Source: an uncultured Verrucomicrobia subdivision 3 bacterium
Lineage (GTDB): Bacteria > Verrucomicrobiota > Verrucomicrobiia > Limisphaerales > UBA11358
NCBI GenBank assembly: GCA_903850425.1
Contig: CAINLR010000122.1
Coordinates: forward strand, 1-41,498
Length of the DNA: 41,498 bases
Reading direction: 5' to 3'
Part shown: piece by piece, positions 1 through 7,066 of the stretch
How positions within the stretch are numbered: the first letter of the stretch is position 1
Layout: each line of letters starts with the position of its first letter
Position numbers and translations under genes: made by a program
The notes under the pieces: model-generated
What the model saw: only the letters and a program-made list of their open reading frames with translations
Database searches by the model: none
Told to the model about the DNA's origin: nothing

Positions 1-1232
1 CGCGACACCGCGACGTAAGCCTGTCCCGGCTCACGCGCGGCGCGGATGTCCAGAAACGCCGCGTCCAACGTCAGCCCTTGCGCCTTGTGGATCGTCATCG
101 CCCACGCCAGCCGCAGCGGGAACTGGCTGAAGGTTGCCGAATCGTCGTCCTGCTGGTCATAGCGCCAGGTGAACCGCTCGACGTAAATCTCGGCACCGGT
201 CTTGGCCTTCACCAGCACCGCGCCCGGCGTGACGTCCAACACCGTGCCCAACTGCCCGTTGACGAAGAGCGGATTTTGCGACCCCGGCTCGGTCTTGTTG
301 ACGGTGAACATGACCAGCGCCCCCGGCTTGAGTTGCAGGGTTTGCGGCGTCAGCAGATTTTTTGTGAGAAATTCCCGCTGATGGTCAGGCCCGGATTGCT
401 GCGCCTCCAAAACCGTTTCGTCGCCCGGCAGATCGGAAAGCTGGAAATGATTCCACTTGTCCACTTGGACGTTGTGAGTAAAAAGCCGCGTCATCGCCGA
501 CGGCGGGTTGCTCCGCACCCGCGCTTGCAGAATGCGGGCCGTGTCGCCCCACACGCGACCGACACGAAAATCCGCCAGCGCACGGACAAAGCCCGGATCA
601 TCCTGACGCCGCACGCGTTCCAGGACGAACGTGCGAAACTCCGCCGCCGCCCACGCGGGCGATTGAAACGCCCAATCATAACGCTCCGTTTCAGATTTCC
701 GCACCGGTGGCAGTTGCAGGAAATCGCCGGTGGCGATGACTTGGCACCCGCCAAAAGGCACCTCGCGACCACGCAGCCGGCGAAACAGAAATTCGACAAA
801 CTCGAATTGCCGACCCGGCAGCATGGAGATTTCATCAATCACCAGCACTTCGCAGCGGCGCACGCGATTGAACCCGGCCTTGATGGACGGACGCGGGTCG
901 CGTTGCAGTTGCGCGAAGTAATCTTCGTTCGACTGTCCGGCAGCAGGACCAATCAGCATCCCGCAGAAACGGTGAATCGTCATGCCGCCTACGTTCAGCG
1001 CCGCCACGCCGGTCGGCGCGGTGACACTGACGCGGCGCGGACACTCCGCGATAAACTCGCGGAGTTGCGTGGACTTGCCGGTGCCGCCCGCGCCGGTGAG
1101 AAAAACATTCCCCCCGGCTTTTGCCGACGCATGGAATAAATTTTCCGGCGTCAGCACGGCGTCAGCCAGCTTTTCGTAATCCGCGTCCGACATCATCGGC
1201 AGCGGCGGTTCAGATAATGATTCCGAGTGCAT
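1..1232 (-). CDS. PIF1-like 5'-3' DNA helicase, C-terminus cut by window edge
   Basis: The minus-strand frame is open from 1232 to the window edge, about 410 codons. It shows the PIF1/RecD-like superfamily 1B pattern: Walker A GAGGTGKST near residue 48, then TAPTGVAA, Walker B VIDEISML, the GDFLQLPPV motif, and near the edge the TIHKAQG and AYVAVSR helicase motifs. Such enzymes unwind DNA 5' to 3' using ATP. The ATG at 1232 overlaps the end of the upstream exonuclease gene by 23 bases and has AAGG about 9 bases before it; an ATG at 1196 is the alternative. It is the last visible gene of a coupled minus-strand set (exonuclease, SSB-like, nuclease), which suggests replication or recombination of the mobile element. 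Family assignment is firm; the exact role is inferred. Confidence 0.9.
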   Translation of the reverse strand, partial: MHSESLSEPPLPMMSDADYEKLADAVLTPENLFHASAKAGGNVFLTGAGGTGKSTQLREFIAECPRRVSVTAPTGVAALNVGGMTIHRFCGMLIGPAAGQSNEDYFAQLQRDPRPSIKAGFNRVRRCEVLVIDEISMLPGRQFEFVEFLFRRLRGREVPFGGCQVIATGDFLQLPPVRKSETERYDWAFQSPAWAAAEFRTFVLERVRRQDDPGFVRALADFRVGRVWGDTARILQARVRSNPPSAMTRLFTHNVQVDKWNHFQLSDLPGDETVLEAQQSGPDHQREFLTKNLLTPQTLQLKPGALVMFTVNKTEPGSQNPLFVNGQLGTVLDVTPGAVLVKAKTGAEIYVERFTWRYDQQDDDSATFSQFPLRLAWAMTIHKAQGLTLDAAFLDIRAAREPGQAYVAVS

Positions 1233-1890
1233 CAGCAACCTTGGCGGTGAGTTGAATGTCGTTGTGCAGATACGCTTCCGCCTTCGGGCGGTCGTTAATC
1301 CACAGTTCCGCGAAGGCTTTGCCATCGCCGTTTTTCGCTCCCACGCCGAGGTGGCGCGCGATGGTGTCCAGACTCCCGCGCGCTTGGCGGTCGCCAAGCT
1401 GCCACGCGTCGCGGAGGTCAACCAACTGGTCGCCCCAATAACGGCCGCGCCGCAGCCCGAACGGCACCTTGATGCGATGCTTCCACGACCGCCGAAAAAG
1501 AAAGGGCAGATCAAAGTTAAAGATGTTGAATCCCAGCATTGGATTCATACGCCCCATCTCGCCCCGCGACGCCTCCCAAAATTCCGTCAGCGTCCGCGCC
1601 TCATCATCATGGCCGATGATGAAAAATTTATTCGTTTCCAAGTCGAGCATCCCGATGGCGACGACCCGGCCCGTGAGCGGGTCGAGCGCCGCCTTGTCGA
1701 AAAAGTCGCGGCGATGATTCGTCTCGGCTTCGGCAATCTTCTCCGCAATTTTCGCGGGATCTTTCAGGTTGCCCGTTTTAACTTCCGCCGGGTCGAACGG
1801 TGGGAGTAGCGCTGATAATTCGCTTTCCGCCAGAGGCCCGGTTTCCACGTCAAATACAATGGTCTGCATAAAATATTTTTTGGTTTGCAT
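1210..1890 (-). CDS. PolB-like 3'-5' exonuclease (DEDDy, RNase H fold)
   Basis: This 226-residue protein matches the predicted 3'-5' exonucleases related to the exonuclease domain of family B DNA polymerases. The motifs are FDVET near the N-terminus (D and E of motif I), FNIFNFDLPFL (motif II Asp) and YLHND near the C-terminus, the YxxxD of DEDDy enzymes. The length suits a stand-alone exonuclease domain. The ATG at 1890 is used here; a second Met eight codons later, just before the first beta strand, is equally possible. Its end overlaps the helicase start, so the two are probably translated together. Expected activity is metal-dependent removal of 3' nucleotides from DNA in the cytoplasm. 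The family is clear; the substrate is not. Confidence 0.85.
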   Translation of the reverse strand: MQTKKYFMQTIVFDVETGPLAESELSALLPPFDPAEVKTGNLKDPAKIAEKIAEAETNHRRDFFDKAALDPLTGRVVAIGMLDLETNKFFIIGHDDEARTLTEFWEASRGEMGRMNPMLGFNIFNFDLPFLFRRSWKHRIKVPFGLRRGRYWGDQLVDLRDAWQLGDRQARGSLDTIARHLGVGAKNGDGKAFAELWINDRPKAEAYLHNDIQLTAKVADALGIII

Positions 1891-1961
1891 GGAGGGACGA
1901 AATGCGTCCCTCCATGCGGTTGTTTTGGTTTCATTGCCTATGGGTGCAGGCTTCGCCTGCC

Positions 1962-2684
1962 TCAGTAGGGCACGTCGTCGTCCGCCGGTTTCGCCGCTTG
2001 CGCGGCCTGCCAGGATTCCAGCGCGGCAATGAGCCGCTTGTCATCCGCCGTCGGCTTGGCGTTCGCCTTCGCTGTCGGCAGCCAGTTCGCCACCAGCGCG
2101 CCAACCTGTTCCGGCGAGAGGTCGCGGACTTCCAGCCCCTTGCATTTGCCGACATGGATTTTCGTCGCGCCCAGATCGGCGCTCGTGTCGCTCGCCGGTT
2201 CAGCGCGGCGATAGCCGCCACCTTGCGCGCCGGCCCCGTCCTTCGGCGGACGGTCCTTCATGCGGACGAACTTGCCGGAGGGCTTCAACGGCTCCGCCGA
2301 CTTGTCCGGCGTGATCAACGCGATGTTGGCGTAAACTTCGCCTTCGCTGTGTTCGTGGATGACCGTGAGGTGCGCCGTGCGGCCCAGCATTTCCTCCGTG
2401 TCGAACGTGGCGGTTTCCGCCGCCGTCAGTTCGCGGCCCATCCATTTGCGGAGAAACGGCCGCAAGGCCGAGTTCTCGTGATACGACGGCGTGAACGGTG
2501 CCGACCACACGCACCAGCGCGAGCCGTCATCCTTCGTTTCGCCGATTTCAAACACGAACCGGAATTTTTCTTTCGGCCCGTATTGGGTCTGCACCGTTTT
2601 GAGGGGGGTGACATCCACGCAGACCGCCGACCCGGTGTATTCCGGGCAGGGTTGGAAGTTCCCGCTGTTGGTTTTGATTTTCAT
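1962..2684 (-). CDS. Phage-type ssDNA-binding-like protein with SSB-like acidic tail
   Basis: The protein has 240 residues counted from the ATG at 2684; the open frame extends further upstream, but that part is antisense to the nuclease gene and unlikely to be used. I do not recognise the body by a named family. The last residues are DDDVPY, very close to the DDDIPF tip by which bacterial SSB recruits partner proteins, preceded by an Ala/Lys-rich linker. The start codon overlaps the stop of the upstream nuclease in an ATGA, so the two are translationally coupled. With helicase, exonuclease and resolvase beside it, a single-strand-binding role is the best inference. A recombination mediator is an alternative. 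Confidence 0.65.
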   Translation of the reverse strand: MKIKTNSGNFQPCPEYTGSAVCVDVTPLKTVQTQYGPKEKFRFVFEIGETKDDGSRWCVWSAPFTPSYHENSALRPFLRKWMGRELTAAETATFDTEEMLGRTAHLTVIHEHSEGEVYANIALITPDKSAEPLKPSGKFVRMKDRPPKDGAGAQGGGYRRAEPASDTSADLGATKIHVGKCKGLEVRDLSPEQVGALVANWLPTAKANAKPTADDKRLIAALESWQAAQAAKPADDDVPY

Positions 2685-3100
2685 GATGATTGCTCTTGTT
2701 GCTCTGTTTTGTTGTTTGATTCCCCGTGTTCGGAACCGTGCGCCACCGGCGCATGGCCCTGGAGCGGAAGCTCCCCACGGAGAAAATTGAAGAAGGTTTC
2801 GGCGCGCATGGTGATCAGCCAGGGAGCGTGATTGCGGCGGTGGGCCACGACCCAAGGTTTCTTGTGGCCCGCCGGTGCTACCGGCCCGCAATCGCGTTCG
2901 GCTTGAGCGCAGGCATCGGCAAGATTCAGATTTTGCACCCGCTTCACCTCGACGTGCAGCCACGCCAGCGCGTCGCTGACCACGTCGGGAGAATCCGGCG
3001 AACCGCTGAATTGCTGCCCGCGACGGGCATCAAATCCATGCTCGCGCAGCAGCGCGGCAAATTCGCGTTCGCCCACCTTGCCTTTGCGCCGGGAGTTCAT
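2681..3100 (-). CDS. Holliday-junction-resolvase-like PDDEXK nuclease
   Basis: This 139-residue protein begins with KGKVGEREFAALLREHGF, followed by SPDVV and then LHVEVKRV. The order Glu, Asp, Glu-x-Lys is that of the PDDEXK nuclease fold as seen in archaeal Hjc and phage resolvase-like proteins. Later NHAPWLITM fits the conserved core strand of the same phage family. The C-terminal 25 residues are rich in Gln, Ser and Asn and look disordered. Its start overlaps the stop of the small membrane protein by ATGA and its stop overlaps the next start in the same way. Expected job: cutting branched DNA during element replication or recombination. The exact substrate is inferred. Confidence 0.75.
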   Translation of the reverse strand: MNSRRKGKVGEREFAALLREHGFDARRGQQFSGSPDSPDVVSDALAWLHVEVKRVQNLNLADACAQAERDCGPVAPAGHKKPWVVAHRRNHAPWLITMRAETFFNFLRGELPLQGHAPVAHGSEHGESNNKTEQQEQSS

Positions 3101-3276
3101 TTGGCGACTCCCCCCTGGTTATTTTTGGAATCCTTGTTTTTACGGGCCTGCTTGAACTGCTGATACCAGTCCGTAAACAGGTCCGTCAGGATGTAGGTGA
3201 TACCGATCAGGCCCATCCACAGCGCGTAGATAAAGACGACCGTGCCGGCCAGGTTGATGAGGTTGTGTAGTGTCAT
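3097..3276 (-). CDS. Small single-pass membrane protein
   Basis: A 59-residue frame starts at the ATG at 3276 and ends in a TGA that overlaps the nuclease start codon (ATGA). One hydrophobic stretch, about residues 10-33 (GTVVFIYALWMGLIGITYIL), is followed by an acidic/aromatic patch and a Lys/Asn-rich hydrophilic tail. It is probably an inner-membrane protein with a cytoplasmic C-terminus. I recognise no family. The tight coupling on its downstream side argues that it is real. Small membrane proteins at this position in phage-like operons sometimes anchor replication complexes, but nothing in the sequence shows that here. Confidence 0.6.
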   Translation of the reverse strand: MTLHNLINLAGTVVFIYALWMGLIGITYILTDLFTDWYQQFKQARKNKDSKNNQGGVAK

Positions 3277-3278
3277 AA

Positions 3279-3593
3279 CTATTTTTTTTGTTGGTTTGTT
3301 CTGCTGCTTTCCGGCGTTAATTCACCGGTCTGATTTGTAGTTTTCAGATTCTTGTTTTCCCCGTTGCCAGTGGTGCTGCCACTGGCCAGGTAGCGTTCGG
3401 CGTCCGAACGTAAAATCCGCACCACCTTGCCGCGCACGCGATGCACGGGGATTTCTTTGGCCGCGATAATCCGATCCACCGTCCGCACCGAGACGAGCAG
3501 CATGTCGGCGAATCCAGCGCGCGTGACGCAGGGCGGGGATTGGAAAAGGGCGGGAGTTTTCATTTTGATTTCAGGCTTTAGCCGCTTACGCAT
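3279..3593 (-). CDS. Helix-turn-helix protein, AlpA/excisionase-like
   Basis: About 104 residues from the ATG at 3593, which overlaps the stop of the preceding HTH gene by 8 bases; an internal Met eleven codons later is another possible start. The core VTRAGFADMLLVSVRTVDRIIAAKEIPVHRVRGKVVRI follows the winged HTH pattern of excisionase/AlpA regulators (HTH_17): helix, turn, recognition helix with RTVDR, then a basic wing. The Asp-Ala-Glu-Arg-Tyr-Leu following it is also typical. The C-terminal tail is polar and low-complexity. A role as excisionase or as regulator of the coupled replication genes downstream is inferred from position. Confidence 0.75.
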   Translation of the reverse strand: MRKRLKPEIKMKTPALFQSPPCVTRAGFADMLLVSVRTVDRIIAAKEIPVHRVRGKVVRILRSDAERYLASGSTTGNGENKNLKTTNQTGELTPESSRTNQQKK

Positions 3594-3864
3594 TGGCAAT
3601 TCCTTCCACGTCTTCCCGCCGCACGCGGACCGCCCCCAGCAGCGCCACCGGTTTGAGCCTGCCGGCCAGCATCAATCGGCGGATGGTTGCGCGGTGAACA
3701 CCGAGCAACGAGGCGGCATCACAAACCCGCATCAGTAACGGCCCGCGCCGTTCTGGTTGCGCTGGCTCCAGCGTTCCGGCCAACACGCGATCAATCGCGG
3801 TGAGCTGTTCCGGCGACGCCTGCAAAATCCGCATCAGCCGTTCATTGGAAGAATTTGGGTTCAT
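3586..3864 (-). CDS. Helix-turn-helix protein, paralogue of the 20.3 kb HTH protein
   Basis: The product has 92 residues. The C-terminal half is an excisionase-type HTH: DAASLLGVHRATIRRLMLAG, then a wing ending in RVRREDVE. The N-terminal half (ERLMRILQASPEQLTAIDR) is shared almost word for word with the protein at 20253-20573 (ERLMKILQASPAQLAAIDR), as are GPLLMRVCDAA versus GPFLLKMGDAA and AGRL. The two clearly derive from one ancestor and lie at opposite ends of the cargo region. Probable DNA-binding regulator or directionality factor. It is the first of a coupled chain running down to the helicase. Confidence 0.8.
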   Translation of the reverse strand: MNPNSSNERLMRILQASPEQLTAIDRVLAGTLEPAQPERRGPLLMRVCDAASLLGVHRATIRRLMLAGRLKPVALLGAVRVRREDVEGIANA

Positions 3865-3875
3865 GGTGAAAAAAT

Positions 3876-4049
3876 TCAGGAGTCAACCGACGAAGAGATT
3901 GTGTTGATGGCTGTTTGCAGCCGTGACCGCCACGACTCCAGATGCCAGGTGCAGGCGCTGGTGAACCGCAGGGGAAGGCGCACAGCGACCAGCGCCACGC
4001 GCAGTGCGGCGCGTTTCAGAAGTGTTATTGCCGGATAATTCGGTATCAC
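3876..4049 (-). CDS. Possible small hypothetical protein
   Basis: A 57-residue frame opens with a GTG at 4049 and stops 12 bases before the HTH gene start. The translation alternates basic and hydrophobic residues (LLKRAALRVALVAVRLPLRF), then a Trp-containing segment and a Ser-rich end, so it could form an amphipathic helix. It has no ATG start and I recognise no family. Close spacing to the HTH operon is the main support; it may be leader sequence instead. Confidence 0.3.
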   Translation of the reverse strand: MIPNYPAITLLKRAALRVALVAVRLPLRFTSACTWHLESWRSRLQTAINTISSSVDS

Positions 4050-4091
4050 GGCGCCAACTTTGCGCCGGTCCAGACGGACTTTCGAATGGTT

Positions 4092-4162
4092 ACGCCGTTA
4101 AACGAACAAGGCGCGTTTTACCCAATGTTCATAGGGTCAAAACGCGCCTTGTTAAACGGCGT
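4092..4162. repeat. Long inverted repeat after the QueC-like gene
   Basis: Two arms pair perfectly over 15 bases (AACAAGGCGCGTTTT at 4105-4119 with its complement at 4139-4153). An outer 8-base pair set (4092-4099 with 4155-4162) and a CCC/GGG near the loop add to it. It begins 14 bases after the stop of the QueC-like gene. There is no T-run on either side, so it is not a textbook intrinsic terminator. It could be a bidirectional terminator, an mRNA 3' stabiliser, or a cassette or element end. Confidence 0.75.
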
Positions 4163-4175
4163 TAAATGGAAATGA

Positions 4176-6029
4176 TTATTGCGTGGTCAGGTAATAATGC
4201 CCGTTTCCCGCCAACACGATCAATTCACTGCAAAGTTTCTCAAGGTTTTTATTTCCTAGAAAGTATTGTTGAATGCGGAGGTTGAACTTGGAAGATTCCG
4301 GCAATGCAGACATTCTCGCATTCGCCCGCACATACGGATCAATTTTTGTTTCCAAGTGCTGTGCTCGCGCTTCATCGTAGGCTTCAGTTGTCACCAGATA
4401 TTTAATGCAAAAACGGGCCTTCTTCCGTTTTTCAAGATTGTAGAGCACCTCCCCCAAACGGACTTCCTTGAAATCATTATGCCAGCGCAGTCGCCCATGG
4501 GAACCCGACAAAGACACTTGCGGTATTTTTGGTTTGCTGTCCCCGTTTTTTTTCTCCGGCGTTGCCACTGCCGGCAAAACCGTCGCGGAATTGGTGTCGT
4601 TAAGGATTCGCACCAGACAATCATCGGGCAGCGTTCGTCCGAGCAAATCGTCAGCGTGGCGTCGCAGAAGAATGACAGCAGCGTCGCGCACCTCGGCGGC
4701 ATGGCGTTGATAAAGACCGAGAATCTTGCTGAGGGCGCTGTCCGCATTGTCATCGGCATAGGGTAAGGCGTCCGCCACAACGTCATATTTTTCCAAAAGT
4801 TGGTCGGCAGTCTTGATGGTTCGAAATTCGTTGGCGCGTTCAAAATACGACACCATCATGATCCGCTCTTTTTCCTCCAGAATGGATTCAGTGACGATGT
4901 TCACTTCATATTGACCGACCGGGTCATGTTTCTCCGCCTCCGTCGCAATCATGGCAACGCGCCGGTCCACACACTGCGAACAAGTGCCGCAATGGGTCAA
5001 TTCGCTCGTTCGTTCCCAGGTGCTGGCGCAGCTACGAGAGGGTTTGATCATGCCTTCGCAACCGTGATCCACGATGATTTTGATGATTTCGCCTTTCGTC
5101 TTCCAACGGAAAGGATTTTCCACGGTGAATTTTTTCCCGCTGATTTCCGAAAAAAGGTCCTGAAAACCGCGCAGGACTTTGGGATGCGTCGTCCGGGTGG
5201 CGCGCGAACCGATGATTTGTTCGCAGGGTGGCAGGTTCAGGCTCACCACGCCGTTCTCGTAAAAGCGGATGCCATCCAAACCGACCATCTGGGCAACGGT
5301 TGCCGCCAGTGAAGCATAAAGAAACGAGCGGACCCGTTGCGTTGTCTCGGTCCCGATCTCGCTATCCTTGTGAATCCGAACCGGAACATACAGCGGTGCC
5401 AGTTCTTCCGCCCGTTTTGCAAGCTGTTGCGCGATGTCTTCCCGCAACGATTCGAATTTCAGGGTTGGCCGATGCCCCACTAGCACCGCCCGGTGCTTTT
5501 CATCCAGTGCTTCCGTGATGGCCCCGGCCAGCGAATCCAGTCCGCCGGAATAAAGCACCACCTGCTTGGGTTGGTAACTTTTGCCGGCTCCGTTGGTAAA
5601 ATGAAGATACTGCTGGTATTCCGGTGCCCCGTGCGCGGGGTAAAAGTGAAACTCGTAATAATCATCCGACAAATACGACACCGTGTCCGTCAGGAATTCT
5701 TTGACCTTCGGCGATTGCCATAATTCGGGCACCCGGACGGGTATGTGAAAAATGAGCGACCGGCGCCAGCCCGCACCAAAGGTTTCCACCTCCTTGCCGC
5801 CACGTCTCACGGCTTGATCCGCCGTATAAACATAGGAGGCAATTTCAATCAGGTCCAGATAGGTGGGGGTGATGTCCTGCCAGAATTTTTTGTCCAGATC
5901 ACTGACGGGCAGCGTCACGTTGATGCCATCTTTGGTTTTCCAGAGATTCAATTTCAAAATCTCTTTCGACTGATTCGGTATGCCGGGGGGATTGACCCCG
6001 CTGCAAAGGATGATGCGCTCGTGTCCCAT
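4176..6029 (-). CDS. QueC-like PP-loop ATPase, defence-type (QatC/Cap9-like)
   Basis: The product has 617 residues. The PP-loop SGGLDS at 161-166 and the zinc Cys set C334, C347, C350, C353 (CGTCSQC) are those of QueC, the enzyme that makes 7-cyano-7-deazaguanine. True QueC is about 230 residues. This protein has an extra N-terminal domain of about 150 residues and a C-terminal region of about 240 residues after the Cys cluster, so it is not a housekeeping QueC. Defence systems use such enlarged QueC relatives: QatC in QatABCD and Cap9 in some CBASS operons. No other queuosine gene is nearby. It follows its small partner gene by 3 bases, so they form one operon. A nucleobase or amidation chemistry is inferred from the family; the substrate is unknown. 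Confidence 0.75.
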   Translation of the reverse strand: MGHERIILCSGVNPPGIPNQSKEILKLNLWKTKDGINVTLPVSDLDKKFWQDITPTYLDLIEIASYVYTADQAVRRGGKEVETFGAGWRRSLIFHIPVRVPELWQSPKVKEFLTDTVSYLSDDYYEFHFYPAHGAPEYQQYLHFTNGAGKSYQPKQVVLYSGGLDSLAGAITEALDEKHRAVLVGHRPTLKFESLREDIAQQLAKRAEELAPLYVPVRIHKDSEIGTETTQRVRSFLYASLAATVAQMVGLDGIRFYENGVVSLNLPPCEQIIGSRATRTTHPKVLRGFQDLFSEISGKKFTVENPFRWKTKGEIIKIIVDHGCEGMIKPSRSCASTWERTSELTHCGTCSQCVDRRVAMIATEAEKHDPVGQYEVNIVTESILEEKERIMMVSYFERANEFRTIKTADQLLEKYDVVADALPYADDNADSALSKILGLYQRHAAEVRDAAVILLRRHADDLLGRTLPDDCLVRILNDTNSATVLPAVATPEKKNGDSKPKIPQVSLSGSHGRLRWHNDFKEVRLGEVLYNLEKRKKARFCIKYLVTTEAYDEARAQHLETKIDPYVRANARMSALPESSKFNLRIQQYFLGNKNLEKLCSELIVLAGNGHYYLTTQ

Positions 6030-6032
6030 AGT

Positions 6033-6812
6033 TTAATTCGCCCGCGCCCCCAGTTCCTTCCGCATTTTCTCCACCCCATACCACATGAACTTTTCGGCGG
6101 ATTCTCGGGTGATGTCCGGGCCATTCTCTCGGAATTGTTTTTTCAGCCACCCGGAAAAATAAGTATCCACCCGCTCGGATGCCTCTTGGCAATGCAGGTT
6201 CATGCCGGCTTTGAATTGGCCGAGGTTATTCAGCGTGGCGAAGGGCTTTCCCGTGCCCACTTGCCCGCCGATTTTCTTCGTCAGGAAATAATTCAGAAAC
6301 TTGTTGGTGAGGGTGCTGAAGTATTTCTGTCCCAACGCCGAGAAATTTTTTGGGCCTTTTAATTTGCGCAGCGTCGCCGCCAGATGGTCATGTGTCTTGG
6401 AAAAAAGTGATGGCCCGCCTTCTGTCGCCATGTAGTGAGTCACCGAGGCCACCAGTGCACCCTTCGCCATCTCGCCCCAATCACTGCGCTGGTTTTTCCC
6501 GGCCATCCGCCGGTTCACTGCCTGTGCGAGGGCGGATGATAATTCCGCCAGCGACCCGCTTTCCCCCAATTGAACCCCGACCGAAGCCAGATGTGCCACG
6601 GGATCCTTTTTGGTTCCGGCCACGGCCAGTTGCACCATCAAGTGCGCTGCCTCGCGAAAACCCGCGTCATCGGCCACCGTGGTCAGCGCCACATTCGCCG
6701 CTTTCCAGGTCCGCTCCGCTATCGTGGCGTTGTCGGCCTTCGCTTCAATCAGGCCGACCACGTCCGTCCACTTGCGCGTTTTCGGCAGTGTGTTCGGGTT
6801 TAAATGTCCCAT
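6033..6812 (-). CDS. Helical partner of the QueC-like protein (QatB-like candidate)
   Basis: About 259 residues from the ATG at 6812, which gives an N-terminus MGHLNPNTLPKTRKW; an upstream extension to 6977 is open but reads like noncoding sequence. The protein is rich in Ala, Leu and Lys and predicted helical by eye, with no signal peptide, membrane segment or catalytic motif that I recognise. It lies 3 bases before the QueC-like gene. In QatABCD a similar-sized helical protein, QatB, is encoded just before QatC. The Met-Gly start would leave an N-terminal glycine after Met removal, which matters if the QueC-like enzyme modifies its partner there. Homology to QatB is suggested by position and character only. 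Confidence 0.6.
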   Translation of the reverse strand: MGHLNPNTLPKTRKWTDVVGLIEAKADNATIAERTWKAANVALTTVADDAGFREAAHLMVQLAVAGTKKDPVAHLASVGVQLGESGSLAELSSALAQAVNRRMAGKNQRSDWGEMAKGALVASVTHYMATEGGPSLFSKTHDHLAATLRKLKGPKNFSALGQKYFSTLTNKFLNYFLTKKIGGQVGTGKPFATLNNLGQFKAGMNLHCQEASERVDTYFSGWLKKQFRENGPDITRESAEKFMWYGVEKMRKELGARAN

Positions 6813-7066
6813 AATTGCAGATAGTGATAATGGCTGACCAACGCCGGCAAACAGATTCCCGCCGGATGGCAGGCTGTTTTTCGGTGCAATATGAGCAAAA
6901 CTTAATGAATCCCCGCTCAAAACACAATCCCCACGAAATGAATGAGTTTTGTTACTGCCCAGAATGAATCCCGGCACTCCAAAAAAATGTTCTAGATTGT
7001 TTTTTCACTTGGACAACACCTGAGCTTGTCTGTCCAACATTTTTATAATGGGCGGTGTCATGGTTT

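Noticed and set aside
4092-4162. Integron attC site
   Set aside because: GTTAAAC/GTTAAAT boxes resemble a core site, but the opposite RYYYAAC box is missing, the stem is fully symmetric, and no integron integrase or cassette array is seen.
6813-6977. 55-residue extension of the QatB-like protein
   Set aside because: Composition is not protein-like and the MGHL start fits the spacing better.
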